Source of the DNA: Balaenoptera acutorostrata
Lineage: Eukaryota; Chordata; Mammalia; Artiodactyla; Balaenopteridae
Assembly: GCF_949987535.1 (NCBI RefSeq)
Contig: NC_080075.1
Span: 4,014,606 to 4,078,605, forward strand
DNA length: 64,000 nucleotides
Direction of reading: 5' to 3'
Shown: positions 34,137 to 47,254 of the stretch, in pieces
Layout: each line of letters opens with the position of its first letter
Position numbering within the stretch: position 1 is the stretch's first letter
Translations under genes and position numbers: made by a program
The notes under the pieces: model-generated
What the model was told of the DNA's origin: nothing
The model's input: only the letters and a program-made list of their open reading frames with translations
Databases searched by the model: none

Positions 34137-34680
34137 CTGGTAGGCAGAATTCTAGAGGGCTCCATGACTTTTTCCATCTTGCATTATTCCTGCGATTATG
34201 TTAGGTTACATGGCAAAGGAATGTAATTAAATTACTAATTAGCCAATGTTACGATAAGAAGATTAACAAGGTGGGACTAGTTTAATCACATGGACAGTTT
34301 AAAACAGAGAGTTTTCTTATGGTCAGTAGCAGAAGACAGACATTCAAATCTGAGGGAGATTCAACCTGCCGTTCCTGCCTCTGAAGTTGGAAGGGGCCAC
34401 ATGTCAAAGAATGTGGGTGACTTAGGAGTTGAAAGCCCCCATCTGATGGCCAGAAAGAAAACAGGGACCTCTGTCCTCCAAGTGCAAACAACTAGACTCA
34501 AAACCTAAAATGAATTTGGAATCAGATTCTTCTCTAGAGCCTCCAGATGAGAGCCAAGTAGGGTGAACACTTTGATTTTGACCCGATGAGACCCTAAGCA
34601 GAGAATCCAATTAAAACCACCTGGAGTTTCAGCTTAGAGAACTGAGAGCTCATACATGCATGCTGTGTCAAGGATCTAGG
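34137..34680 (+). repeat. Probable MaLR/ERVL-type solo LTR
   Basis: The order 'ctggtaggcagaattctaga', 'cgattatgttaggttacatg', 'acagagagttttcttatggt', 'aaggggccacatgtcaaaga', 'tctagagcctccagatgaga' and 'agaactgagagctcat' fits an old mammalian-apparent LTR. No internal retroviral sequence adjoins it. Family name and borders need a library search. Confidence 0.55.
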
Positions 34681-34769
34681 TGTGTACATGAATAGAATAC
34701 AGATACCTATACAATAGCTGGGAAATAACAGATACAGCTAACGACTGACTAAATATAGCTCAATAGAGC

Positions 34770-36010
34770 TCTAAAAACAATAAAGTCCAGATGATAAACT
34801 AGAAGATAGATACAATGAAAATTCAGACAAAATCACACAGGAAAAAAACCCCACTGAAATGAGCTGAACATGTGGGAAAAATAGCTGCAGTCCCAAATGA
34901 GAGGAAGCAGGAAAAAAACCAGAAGCAGCTTGTGGAGATAGAATGCTCAAGAATTTTCCAAAACTGATAAGAGATGAATTATATATCCAGCAAGAATATC
35001 CTTCAGAGGTGAAAAGATTTTCAAATTTCAAACCATTTTCACATAAAGAAAAATTGATGATTCATCCAAGGAGAGAGAAAAAGAGCTTATGTAGATATTC
35101 TAATTTCAAACAAATATAATTTAAGACATGATTGTAAAGTATAAAGTGAGATGCTTAATGATTAAAGTTTCAAAATATAAGATACACCTCTTCTAAAGTT
35201 ATATATACTTAAACACATATCATCAAAGTAGAGAAAGAGAAAATTGCCAAAAGAAATGGAGATATAGACTAAAAACACATAGTGGGTTATTTGAGCAAAT
35301 CTTTTCCAGTAATACAACAAAAAAGCAGACAAAAAATTAGTAAGCAGAAATTGTAACACTGTTATCAACAAACGTAACCTAACTGACAATATTTAAAACA
35401 CCATATCATAAGAAATAGATAGTATTTATCAGCATACATGGGTACAGGGACCATTTACCAAAACTGATCATATGCTGGGCCCATGAAACAACAAATGCCA
35501 GAGGAAATAAACTATATAAGCTATGTTCTCTGATCACAGTATAATTAAACTAGATATCAATGACAAACAGCTATTTTATTTAAAACTCTCAAAATTTTAG
35601 AAATTAGGTAATATTCACTCATCAAATAAGAAAGAAATATGAAAATAAAAATTATGATCTGAATTAGGAGAAAATATTTCATATAGACTTTTGTGATGCT
35701 ATTATAATGTATACAACATTATTGTGAATGCATATATTAGAAAAGAAAAAAGCCCAAAATCAATTATCTTATTTATTTCAAGATGCCAGGATGTAAACCA
35801 CAACTTAAAGAAGGAAATAAATAATCAAGTTAGAGTGAACATTAATGAAAGAGAGACCATATTCCAATAGACTGAATAATTAGTAAACAGTTCAAGACTA
35901 ATCTAGATAGAATATACCACCAACAAACTTTATCAGCAACGAAAAAGGAGTCAATAACTTCTATAAATATTCTGAAAGATACTTAGAAGTTTCATCATTA
36001 CAACATTACA
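34770..36010 (+). repeat. Old L1M LINE, ORF1-end to ORF2-start, sense
   Basis: 'atatatccagcaagaatatc', 'cttcagaggtgaaaagattt' (ORF1 end) is followed by 'ccaaaactgatcatatgctg', 'ggcccatgaaacaacaaatg' and 'ttctctgatcacagtataat' (ORF2 endonuclease region), all in sense order. Possibly a HAL1-like copy. Stops are everywhere, so it is non-functional. Confidence 0.72.
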
Positions 36011-38390
36011 TTTAAAAATTTGAGAATTAGTTCTTTTCTTAGAAAATTACATCTTACCAAAACTGCAGTTCTGGTAAAACTTAATTCTTAAGTCCTTGAA
36101 CTGTGGAACGGAAATAGGTAAACAAGCCCCAAGTCTTAATTGTTCCTGTAGCAGAATCACAAAGCAAGTTGAATGTATAGCCTCCCATGTCTTCTATGTA
36201 AAGCTTATGATATTGATTTGGGAGGAGTGGGAAAGATTAGAGGGGCCATCTGGCTGGACTCAGAAAATTCTGAGAACCTTGAATCTCCGAATTGCATTGA
36301 GCCTGCCTTTCCAACAGAAGCAGGTCTTCTCCTGTCAGGTGTGATTTTCTCGTTCTGGAGGTAAAGACCTTATACTGCCCGTATATGAACCAGTCTCTTG
36401 CAAAAGAAAGCCCATCTTCCTCAAGGTTCATATTTACTGTCTCTTTTTAAACTTCAGATCTATAACCAGAATCAGAGAACAACATTCCCAGGGGGACAAG
36501 TACAAAATAATTACAAAATCTTGACAATTTACATTGGATATCTAAGAACTATGTGTGGAATGTGTTTTAAGGGTGTAAATCCCAAAAGATGGAATATAAA
36601 GTGGGATCACATCACATTTATTGATAAAAGTGCATTTCCTTGAGTTTCTAGACTCTGTGTACCCTAGATGAAGAAAGGGAAACAGTGATAGGAAAAGGAA
36701 TTCACAAATACCAAATACAGGCTAATACATAGCTCTAGAAATTAAAACAAGTCCATATTTTAAGTATGTATTTGAAGATATTAACCAATCCTTCCCTAAT
36801 TTTTTCTACTTCCTCTACTATTTTAAGAATGATGAATAATGGTGGTGGTATTTAATTTTATAATCAGGTTTTAGATTACAGTATGTCCAAGTGGGATCTT
36901 GGCTGAAGGCAAATTAACATCCCCAGAAGCGGATCTGGTGAGTGGCCGGATGTGTATCCCCTTTTTGCAAGATTTTGAGAGCATCATTGTTTTATCTACA
37001 GTTGCATCATGTTAAGAGAAAACATAAACTAGCTTTGTAGGATTTAAATATAGCTAGAGTGTAAGAGTAGCAAATGGTAAGTAACAAAACTAGCATAAAG
37101 CTAACAAAGGGTGACTGATAAAATGAATGTGCATGTATTTATTTGTTTGCTCTTGGATCTACCCACTCCTTTCCACTTTTTAGTAGGTATGAATGGGATT
37201 TTCTCTATTGCATACTCTAATTCACTTTAGAAAATCTATTGACTTTTTATTTATTTTTTAGTTGTCAGTTTTCCTATTGAACTCTTCTGTTAATTTAATT
37301 GTTTGTATATATTATTATTGACTCTCCTGAGTATTTCAAACAGATGAAGAAATTTTATATATGTAATAAAAAATTTCTTCTCCTTTACGGTGGTTATACT
37401 CTTCATTAATTTATATGTCATATTGCAATTGTAAGAATTGATGCTAAGCATGTATCATTTGTTCCTAAATGTAATGCTTCTCTCTCCCCCTCATCCCTGT
37501 CTTGCCCTTTGCTTATATACAATGTGTTAGTTTGGAATAGTTATCCTTCTTCATGTCAAGAAATTGTCCTTCTAGTCTTGGTACAGGTGTAAGTGCATTA
37601 TTTTATTTTTAATTTTTAAAATTTGGAATGGATTTTCATGCCTTTGAAATAACTATAGATATAGGGTGTTTTAAAACTTGTTTATGTCATAAGTGATTTT
37701 AATATCATCCTGAGATGAATCCTTCTATTTCCTAAATAAAATATACTCCCAATGAGGTATTAATCCTTCAATATACTATGCTTAATCACTGAGATTTTAA
37801 CTGAGAATGTGTTTTATCAGCACAGTTTGTTTTCAGGGTTTTTTTCTCTTCTTTTCAAATTCTTTCTCTGTTCAAGTTTGGTAACATGGTTATATAGTAG
37901 ATTCACAAATTACACTGTTATAATTTTTATGTTTTTCTATGCTAGAGCAATTTACACATGGTTGGAAATAAATTTTTTTTTTCTTTTAGGGATTTGAAAC
38001 ATCTGCTTGGGAACAGTGGCATCCTAGGATAGAGATTAAAAAGCAGCCTTTTGGAGAAAAGGATTATATTAAAAGTTAGTGGGGAATAGATTCAAAAGGT
38101 AGATGAGACCAGCTGCAGGTTGAATAGGATGCTCAAGGTGAAGCGAATTTGGCTAATCAGGTATTGGGAATGGAGGCAGGGACTGGCATAGATACATCTA
38201 GGAGATGCCACAGAAGATTTGTCATTATGATTTGAGGGTAATCTAACATGAAGGAGAGAAGCTAGCATCCCAGTAATCTAGCCAATTACTGTTCACCGTA
38301 GAAATACTAAAAAAGTTTATATCTATTTCAAATATTTAAGATAAAACTATGTCAATAAAAAATAGCAAACATTTTCAATAAAATTAATGA
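36011..38390. other. Unique AT-rich DNA, no gene seen
   Basis: Open frames of 60-82 codons (for example 36096-36344) have no recognisable family. 37140-37640 may be a decayed antisense L1 piece, too diverged to call by eye. Confidence 0.4.
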
Positions 38391-38394
38391 CATA

Positions 38395-38530
38395 TTTCTT
38401 GAGCACTTTACCTCATGCCAGGCACTGTGTTATAAATACATATGCATTATCCTATTTAGTTCACAAGAAACCTCTATGAAATGTATTTCATTATTATTCA
38501 TTTTCTGAAAATCAAGGCTTTATAAATTTT
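38395..38530 (-). repeat. MIR SINE fragment, antisense
   Basis: 'tcttgagcactttacctcat', 'gccaggcactgtgttataaa', 'cacaagaaacctctatgaaa' and 'atttcattattattcatttt' follow the antisense MIR order. Confidence 0.7.
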
Positions 38531-41500
38531 CATAACTTATTCAAGGACTCAATGTCTATTAAAGTGACCTGTTTTATGTCCAAAAATATATTTACATACA
38601 AAAGACTGACAGAAATATTTTTAAAGTTAAAAAATGAATAGAGGGGTATAGCAAGCCCTCTTTGAAGGGTTATTGATTTAAATCTATAATAAATCTGAAT
38701 TGCAAGGATCAGTTCTAGGCACTTGTGTCATTCTCTAACATTATTTGTTTCAATCTTTAAATTCTTATCTTGAAAAAAGAGATTAAATTTTATTTAGGAA
38801 ATGAACGAATGGGATAGATTTACCTCCATCTGGAAAACATGAAATGGCAATATTTGCCCCAAACTGTTGTATATTATGTAATTCTATACTCGTATTAATA
38901 TTATGGTAATTTTCTAATATAAGAAAAAACTGTTAAAGTGAGATATATATATATATATATACACATATAGACATATATGTATAGATATGAATTTGTATAT
39001 ATATTTATATATATGCTATATAAATATTAAACAAATAATAATGCATTAAAAAACTAAAAGGTGTATCCCAATAAAGCACATGATTATTTCACTGAATACT
39101 ATCTGAATGGGTATTTACTGAATTTCTTAACTCATTTATATTTTCCTTTTCAACTTGAATTTCATATTCAGTGAAATTGAGGTTAACCTCCTGTGGCAAA
39201 GAATAGCAAGCATTCAGCTTTCACGTCATGTTGTCTTGATCTAAGATAACATATAACATATTTAAGTTATAACTAAATTATTCTATTGACAAGGATCCCT
39301 TAGGGATAATTTCAGTTCTTGCTTTATCTTAATATTTCCTTTTTTATTGACAGAGCTTGAAGGGTGGGACACAACTGATTGAAAAAGACATTTTTGGTAA
39401 CTTTTACTTAGATGCTTTGTTAAAAACCAGTTTAAGTCCTGTTTACGTTGCAAATCTGAACCAGAGCACTTCACCAGACTGGAACTTCCTGACGCGGTAA
39501 GCATCAGGTAGCTCTCTGCCTTGTTTTCAGAACATCAGTACTCCATATGCTGTAAGAATGTCACTGAAATCTGGCAGCAATTTTGAAAGGCTCTTGACAT
39601 GTTGTTTGGTGTCGTTCTCTAGTAGGAAGTGCCTGGGGTTGTGGCTGAAAGAAGGGGGAAATTGGGGCAACGAAGAAACACAAAAGCCTAACAAAAATGA
39701 CTGGAATATGTAAAAGGTTTCTAGAAAGTAACAGATGCAGATACTTTACGGTGGGGAGTGGGATGGAGAGAGAGAGAAGGGAGCCCATAGAATACAAGAA
39801 TCCCCCAAATAACTATTGATTGGATGCTCTTTAAATACAACCGAAAAACAAAATGTCATTTTTCGGATTGACATATTAAAATGTGAGGTTCTTTCTCTTA
39901 GAAACCTTTTGAAAAGTCAGCTGGAAAACAGTGTAGAAAATGTGCCAGCCAAACTGATGCCAATAGGTGGAATGACTTTAAATGCCATTCTCAGTCACCT
40001 TTCACGTTCTCCCCACCTCAAAGACAGGCTTGTTTGCAAGGATCTCACTTCTCTATCCCATTTAGCCATCCTCAGCAGCACACGTGCCACATCCAGGATA
40101 TTTGAATAGTCATTAGTATGTCTGCTGAGTCACTAGCCAAACCATCTTATCACCACTAAACCTATAGAGGAAATTGTTCTTTCAAGTCAAGTTTTAGCTG
40201 CAGAGTGTTATTGGTTGGGCAACAGATGTTCGCATAGGGATTGTGGTTACTGGTACTGGAGATGGGGAAGCACACAAAGGTAATTTACTATTCATAAGCC
40301 CTGCCAACATGGACCCTAGTACTCTCCCAGAATGTTTTGTAATGGCCATCAGCATTTGTGTAATGTTAATATCGACTACTTTACCTATAGTTTGAGAGGA
40401 CTGGTCTTCTGTTATAAAAGCTTGTTCAAGATTCTGCACATCATATTCCTTTAACTATAGGATATTCTGTAAATGTCAACATTTCTACACTAAATACTCA
40501 TAAATATTTATATAATTTATATCAGGCCATTGCCTAGGTATTTATTGGTGCTTCTACTTGCTTATATTATTTTATTTTGATCATCAGAGTCTTGAAGTTG
40601 GACCTATTTGTTCAGTGTTTTATTGTCCCCAGGATGTTGTGCAGATGCTATATCATAGAGTCAATATTATTACTATGTGCTTATATGGGTTTGATCATCT
40701 CTGGGGAGGTGCAAACTTACTTGTCATTTATTTTTTCCTTCTTCAAGCTTTTTATGAAGGAATCCAAATTTGGAATGCTAAAACCACTTACATGTTTTGG
40801 TCTGACCAATCTTTGTTAGCACAAAAAGTTTGAAAATATGTATACAGACATCAAATATTTATGAATGTACAATTGAGAAAAAGAAACTGGCGTTTTGTAA
40901 GAGTTTGTTATGCAAATGTGAAGGTCATTCTGGATGGGATTCCTCTCAATCGTTCACATCATATTTTCAGATTTTCATTTCCTTGAATAAAGTTTCATCA
41001 TTTGAGTCTGTGAGGCAGATCTCTCAGAAAAAAAGAACAAAACAAAAAGTTTCTAGCAAGTTATTGTAGAATTTCATTTAGAAAACAAAACATTAAAACT
41101 AAGGACATTGAAAGAATTAGATGGGTAAAATCAGGTAACGTTGGTGTCCTTCAAATAAAAAGCTGAATTTGACTTCAATCTAAGAAGAAAGTACGACTTT
41201 GGTTTTAAACATGGCATACTAATAAAACATAATATGTACAGTCTTCAAAAATGGCAATTATTTCTAATAAATCTTAAAGTTAACTGTGAAATATATATGT
41301 ATTTTTAAAATGATGACTGATATTATTGTGAAAATTTTCTTCTAAATTTTCTTAGTGTGAAACTTGACTCAGTGATATGAATTAACATAAAACACAATAT
41401 TCAAATGTACTATGATGTTGCAGCTGAGAGTAGAGATTCCAGGAGAAAGTCAAAGTGATTGATATTTTATTAAAATGATTATATATTACTTTTGAAAAAA

Positions 41501-42340
41501 ATGAGGATGATTATAAAATATGTTGTACTAGAATTTGAAATTAGAGTGGTGTTACAAATACTGGAATGAACAAGGAATACCAATTCAATGGAACTAAATA
41601 AATTTTTTAAATGTCTAAAGTAATAAAATTATATTTAAATTCAGAAAATGCAAATCTAGAAAAAGGGAACAAAATATGAATATGCTGAAAAGTTGATGGA
41701 ACTTTAAGAAGTGTGGTTAATATTAGACAGCAATTATTATGATTTTGTTATGTGATAAATTGCCTCCACATTGGTACTCCAGATTAGTTTTGAAGGTAAA
41801 TGATGTACAATACATTTAATTTTGTTTGTTGCCTCCGGATAGAATGGACGTCGATATTTTAATAGGTGACTCAACAGTGGGTCCAAGAACACCAAGAAAA
41901 AAAAAAAAATTAGATCAAAGAAGGACATTTAAAATATCGACATGAGAGAAAGAAAAGATTGATTTAAAGTAGAGAATTTAACTAGTTAAAATTTACCAAA
42001 GCGATGAATAATAAAACAAAGGGAGAAAAAATGTTTAACATGATGCTAGTGATAATGAAATGAATTCCTCAAAAATTAAATTATTTAAAGTAACTTTTAT
42101 TTGAGTTTTTAAAAAAATTTGAAAATGTGAGAAATCACTGGTTAACAGAGGATCTAACTAAGTAGTTAATCAGGGCTAAAGGCTAGGAACTACTGTGGTA
42201 TGAAATTGATTTGAGATGATCTAAATATCCTCATTTTTTTTTTTTTTTAGAATACCTACTCTGTGAGGATCTACTACAGCTATTATTTTAAAATAATATA
42301 TTGTTTCAGGAGCTATAATCCTAAACTGAGGCTTACCATT
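38531..42340. other. Unique AT-rich DNA, no gene seen
   Basis: Contains a (TA)n patch at about 38943-38961. An 81-codon minus-strand frame at 40194-40439 and overlapping plus-strand frames at 40558-40833 have no recognisable family. 41850-41862 and 41929-41941 form a perfect 13-bp inverted repeat (GTCGATATTTTAA). No gene is supported. Confidence 0.4.
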
Positions 42341-42344
42341 AGAG

Positions 42345-42480
42345 GATCCTTTTCAGATTCTCTGGATTTAGTGTTGTATATATTCATATGTCACGCATCT
42401 TCCACAGTGATGAGCACATACTAGGTCTTTATTACAGTTTGTGAAATGAATGAATAAATTTATAAATGTAGACATGAATG
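42345..42480 (+). repeat. L2 LINE 3' end, sense
   Basis: 'cacagtgatgagcacatact', 'aggtctttattacagtttgt' and 'gaaatgaatgaataaattta' are the sense L2 terminus, ending in the typical GAATGAATGAATAAA tail. Confidence 0.7.
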
Positions 42481-42529
42481 ACTATTTTGGAGCTTCATTC
42501 TGGTAAAGAAGTATTAAAAACCGCTGTTT

Positions 42530-42730
42530 AAAACAGTCTAAGGCACTAAGTCTTATGCTGTGGAGGATACAAAGGCATGTCCTCGGCCAACAAAAAGTTT
42601 AAAATCTAGTTAAGTAGAGGACAAGGGTAAAAGTATGCACAAAATAAGCTAAAGTATTGTTAATAAAGTAAATGAACGCAGGGCGAGTACAATGGGAGTC
42701 CAGGTAGGGCATATCGTGGAAAAGGTAGAA
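42530..42730 (-). repeat. L2 LINE fragment, antisense
   Basis: 'aggatacaaaggcatgtcct', 'caaaaagtttaaaatctagt' and 'taagtagaggacaagggtaa' match the antisense L2 order ('ggggatacaaagatg...ggagcttacagtctagt'). Confidence 0.55.
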
Positions 42731-45571
42731 TGCTTTGATAGGAGATTTATTTTAGTTACCTAGATATATAGAGAAAAATCATGTAAAATAGAAAGTGGAA
42801 GCCATAGCAAAATAAAGGAGAAAGCTTTAATTTGGTTTTCAACCTAGAAATTCTCACTTGAAGGGAAGGGCCTAGGTCAAACAGGTGAAACACTGATAAA
42901 TTAACTTGTACAAGGATATTCAGCTATTTGTTATCAGAGTGTAAAAAGCTGGGGTGAAAGCCCTTCAGGCCAGTCTATAGTGAAATGACACTCAGAAAAT
43001 GAAAATACATTCAGAGAAGCCCGGAAGGAAACTTTAAAATCCACATCTTATTCATTGTTTAAGGTTCTTCCATGCTTCTACAATGGCAGCTCCCATCACC
43101 CCAAACACAGTCAATGTCATTTTTCTTAATGTATCTCACATTTCCTTAAAGAGTTAAGGTAAAATTTCCCAAAATGTGTGTCTGAAAATATTAACTCCAC
43201 TCTGTGGCCAAGAGGTATAGGAAATGCATTACCAAAAGTATGGATTTCTGGCACTTTCATTATTAATTTGAAATATATCTATATGTCTCTCCACCTGAGG
43301 TTTTTATATTGAAAATGAAAGCATTGCAGTGTCAAGACATCATAAAATGTGGCTTCTCAAAAAATAATAAAACACATGTGATTAATTTTATCAGGAACAT
43401 AATGGGCATTTGTAAAACATGAGTTATCTTATTTTGCGTCCTCCTTATCTGTATGAAGGTGAACACATTTGGAAAGACTTTACTGCAGTAGAGGGAAAAA
43501 TGCTGTACATCCAATATTTGACTTCAGGGATCTAGCATGAAATCAGATGGTGTATAATGTCAGATAGAATTATACTTATTTTTATTCAGGTACTGTAATA
43601 CCTACTTTTAAAATGAAAAAGGTTAAAAATAATGCCACATGTGGCCAGTAGGCCTATGAGACTTCCCGAATGTGTTATATTTGTGTTAATATTGTGCTCA
43701 TGTTTGACAAACGTTGCAATATATTGTAATAATTGTAAAGTAAGTTTTAGATTCATGTTCTTTTATTTCAAACAAGTAAATTTGAACAGGTATTTTTCTT
43801 GTTTTATAGTAATGGACTGTTCAGTGACAGATTAACAGTATAGGAGGGGTGTCTTTTTAATGCATTTTTATTTATGGAATGTTCCTCTGCTTAACTCTGT
43901 AAAGGAATACCTCAACACTATGTTTTGTTCAGGAATTAAGTCTTTCTGATTACCACGCCCTTACCAATACCAAAAAGAAGAAAAAAAGGAAAAAAGAGAA
44001 AGAAATAGAAAAACAAGTGTGTGCATGTGCATGTCAACAAGTTGCCTAACAATCAAGATCAATAAACAAAACCATAAGGCTGCAGGAGAACACTCCCCCC
44101 TCCTCCAATTCATAGATGAATAGAATCAATGCTTGAGAAAATTTCCCTGGAGGGTACAGGGTGGAATTTGGAAACTGTAAAAGGAGCACTGAAAATGAGT
44201 AGAGCAGATGGAAGCTATTAAATCAGAATAACATTGCCTCTCACAAAGACTCAAATCAAATGTCATGAACTTCTATTATTGACAACACAGGCAGGCAGCA
44301 CAGCTATCTTTGGACTTTAAAAATATATGCAATATTCCACTATAAATAGTTATCAATTCTGCCTCAGCAAAGTGTCACACACCTGGTAGGTACAGAGTAA
44401 AGATTTTTTTTTTTGATGACGTTGTCAATTTTAATAGAGTGGCATGTCTAGAAATGTTAAAGAAAGAATGAAGATTACCAAAGGACTTGGCATATGCTTC
44501 ATGTTGTAAAAATGCCAAAATCCTAAAATAGGAAACATATTTTAAATATAAAAATTATTTAATTCTTTACAGTGACCTACCATTTTAGAGAAAGGAGGAT
44601 TTGATGCTTTGATATAGTTTTAATGTTTTTAATACAATCATCCATGATTCTTATTTCTTTATCAGAAAGGATCAAAGGCTCTTGACACATGCTCCCCACC
44701 TGGAGTCCCTCCTTGACCTCTATATCCAGGATGGAGCATTTTAACGCCTTAGGAAGGCAGGAAACTATTGAGAGATTTGCAAATGAGTTTCTTCAAATGG
44801 GGCACACAGGTCTGTAGGTCATGTTGATGGACTTGCCTGGGCTCTTTCTGGAGCCATGCGGTCCCTTGATCTCCCACTCTCCCAGCTGCCAGTGCACTTG
44901 TGAGCACAGATGAAGGTCTAGCAGCTACTCGCCTGCCTCCCCCACCTGCTTGACTTCACTTGTCCACTCCAGTGGACACTTTTAAGTGAATGGCAATGCT
45001 CTTGATTTGCAAACTTATTTGGAACTATATTCCATCTTATATATTTTCCAAGAAATCCCATATAATGATCAATTATCTGTTCTCTGCATCTTTTCCTTCC
45101 ATTGCTTCCTATACCATCAAATCAGGGAACGTGGACATGACCCAACAGAACTAATCAAATTTCTTGACAAAGAAGAAAAAGGAGGAAGAGAAGGAGAAGG
45201 AGATGAGAAGGAGGGAGAGAAAATGTTATTGCCTTACTGACATCAAGTAATAAATAAAAGATTAAAATTAATTTTTATTTTTTTTTTTAATGTTTTGATG
45301 ATTTTACAAAGATCTTGTGAAAACCTACACACTTACCTAAAGGAAATATTTCTAGGGTACCTCTGAATCCTAGAGTCACAAAAAAGATTACTTTAGGGGA
45401 ATTGGCTGATTTCCATGAACTTCCTGGTAATTTTTTGTATCTCTACACAAGATTGGGCCGTGTTTCATAACTAATACACTGCCTATTCTGTGCTTGAGGC
45501 TTGATGGAATTTTCTGGGATCTTGAAAGTATGGATAATTCCTAGGTTAAGGAAGTATTAAAATCACAGAAT
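42731..45571. other. Unique AT-rich DNA, no gene seen
   Basis: A purine-rich (GGAGAA)-like patch at about 45168-45225 gives an acidic/basic 84-codon frame at 44986-45240 that I regard as chance. No exon or RNA gene is recognised. Confidence 0.4.
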
Positions 45572-45588
45572 TAAAATGATAGTTCTGA
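45572..45588. repeat. 5' target-site duplication of second L1
   Basis: TAAAATGATAGTTCTGA, 17 bp, repeated exactly at 51254-51270. Confidence 0.93.
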
Positions 45589-46284
45589 GATTGGTTCAAG
45601 ATGGCGGAGTAGAAGGACATGGGCTAACTCCCTCTTGCGAGAGCACCGGAATCACAACTAACTGCTGAACAATCATTGACAGGAAGACACTGGAGCTCAC
45701 CAAAATAGATACCCCACATCCAAAGACAAAGGAGAAGACAAAATGAGACGGACTTTGACAGGACTGGGGAAAACAGAGACTCCACTCTTAGAGGGCACAC
45801 ACAAAGTAGTGTGTGCATCAGGACCCAGGAGCAAGGAGCAGTGACCCCATAGGAGACTGAAACAGGCCTACCTGCTAGTGTTGGAGGGTCTCCTGCAGAG
45901 GTGGGGGGTGGCTGTGTCTCATTGTGAGGACAAGGACACTGGCAGCAGAAGTTCTGGGAAGTACTCCTTGTCATGAGCCTTCCCAGAGTCCACCATCAGC
46001 CCCACCAAAGAGCCTGGAGTCTCCAGTGCTGGGTGGCCTCAGGCCAAACAACCAACAGGGGGGGAACTCAGCCCCACCCATCATCAAACAAGCAGATTAA
46101 AGTTTTACAGACCTCTGCCCACCAGAGCAACACTCAGCTCTATCCCCACCAGTCTCTCCCATCAGGAAGCTTGCACAAGCCTCTTAGATAGCCTCATCCA
46201 CCAGAGGGCAGACAGCAGAACCAAGAAGAACTACAATCCTGCAGCCTGTGGAATGAAAACCACATTCACAGAAAGAGAGACAAA

Positions 46285-47196
46285 ATGAAAAGGCAGAGGA
46301 CTATATACCAGATGAAGGAACAAGATAAAACCCCAGAAAGACAAGTAAATGAACTGGAGATAGGCAACCTTCCAGAAAAATAATTCAGAATAATGATAGT
46401 GAAGATGATCCAGGATCTTGGAAAAAGAATGGGGGCAAAGATTGAGAAGATGCAAGAAATGTTTAACAAACACCTAGAAGAATTAAAGAACAAACACCTA
46501 GAAGAATTAAAGAACAAATAGAGATAAACAATACAGTAACTGAAATGAAAAATACACTAGAAGAAATCAATAGCAGAATAACTGAGGAGAAGAATGGATA
46601 AGTGACCTGGAAGACAGAGTGGTGGAAATCACTGCCATGGAACAGAATAAAGAAAAAAGAAATGAAGACAGCCTAAGAGACCTCTGGGACATTAAATGCA
46701 CCAACATTCACATTACAGGGGTCCCAGAAGGAGAAAAGAGAGGGAGAGGACCCAAGAAAATATTTGAAGAGATTATAGTTGAAAACTTCCCTAATATGGG
46801 AAAGGCAACAGCCACCCAAGTCCAAGAAGTACAGAGAGTGCCAAGCAGGATAAACCCAAGGAGAAACATGCCGAGACACATAGTAATCAAATGGAAAAAA
46901 TTAAAGACAAAGAAAAATTATTAAAAGCAACAAGGGAAAAATGACAAATAACATCCAAGGGAACTTCCATAAGGTTAACAGCTGATTTCTCAGCAGAAAC
47001 TCTACAATCCAGAAGGGAGTGGCACGATATATTTAAAGTGAAGAAAGGGAAGAACCTACAACCAAGATTACTCTACCCTGCAAGGATCTCATTCAGATTC
47101 GACAGAGTAATCAAAATCTTTCCAGACAAGCAAAAGCTAAGAGAATTCAGCACCACCAAACCAGCTCTACAACAAATGCTGAAGGAACTTCTCTAA
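46285..47196 (+). pseudogene. L1 ORF1 remnant of second L1
   Basis: Matches the intact ORF1 along its whole length but is broken. Codon 33 (Glu in the intact copy) is a TAA at 46381-46383. A 24-bp tandem duplication (46471-46494 and 46495-46518, 'cacctagaagaattaaagaa') lies in the coiled-coil part and is followed by a stop and frameshifts. The RRM part remains open at 46619-46924 ([20 protein letters not shown]), after which a one-base change of frame loses the C-terminal domain. It could not give a full protein. Confidence 0.92.
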
Positions 47197-47254
47197 GTGG
47201 GAAACACAAGAGAAGAAAAGGACCTACATAAACAAACCCAAAACAATTAAGAAA

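Noticed and set aside
40194..40439. 81-codon minus-strand frame as a possible exon
   Set aside because: No recognisable protein family and no convincing splice signals; not enough to call a gene or pseudogene.
41850..41941. 13-bp perfect inverted repeat (GTCGATATTTTAA)
   Set aside because: Short, with a 66-bp loop and no other support; likely chance in a 64-kb AT-rich window.
44986..45240. 84-codon frame rich in Glu, Lys and Gly
   Set aside because: Its C-terminal half is a translated purine-rich simple repeat.
45624..45974. Antisense frame in the second L1 5' UTR as a conserved ORF0
   Set aside because: It is in a different frame from the antisense frame of the young L1, so there is no evidence of coding conservation.
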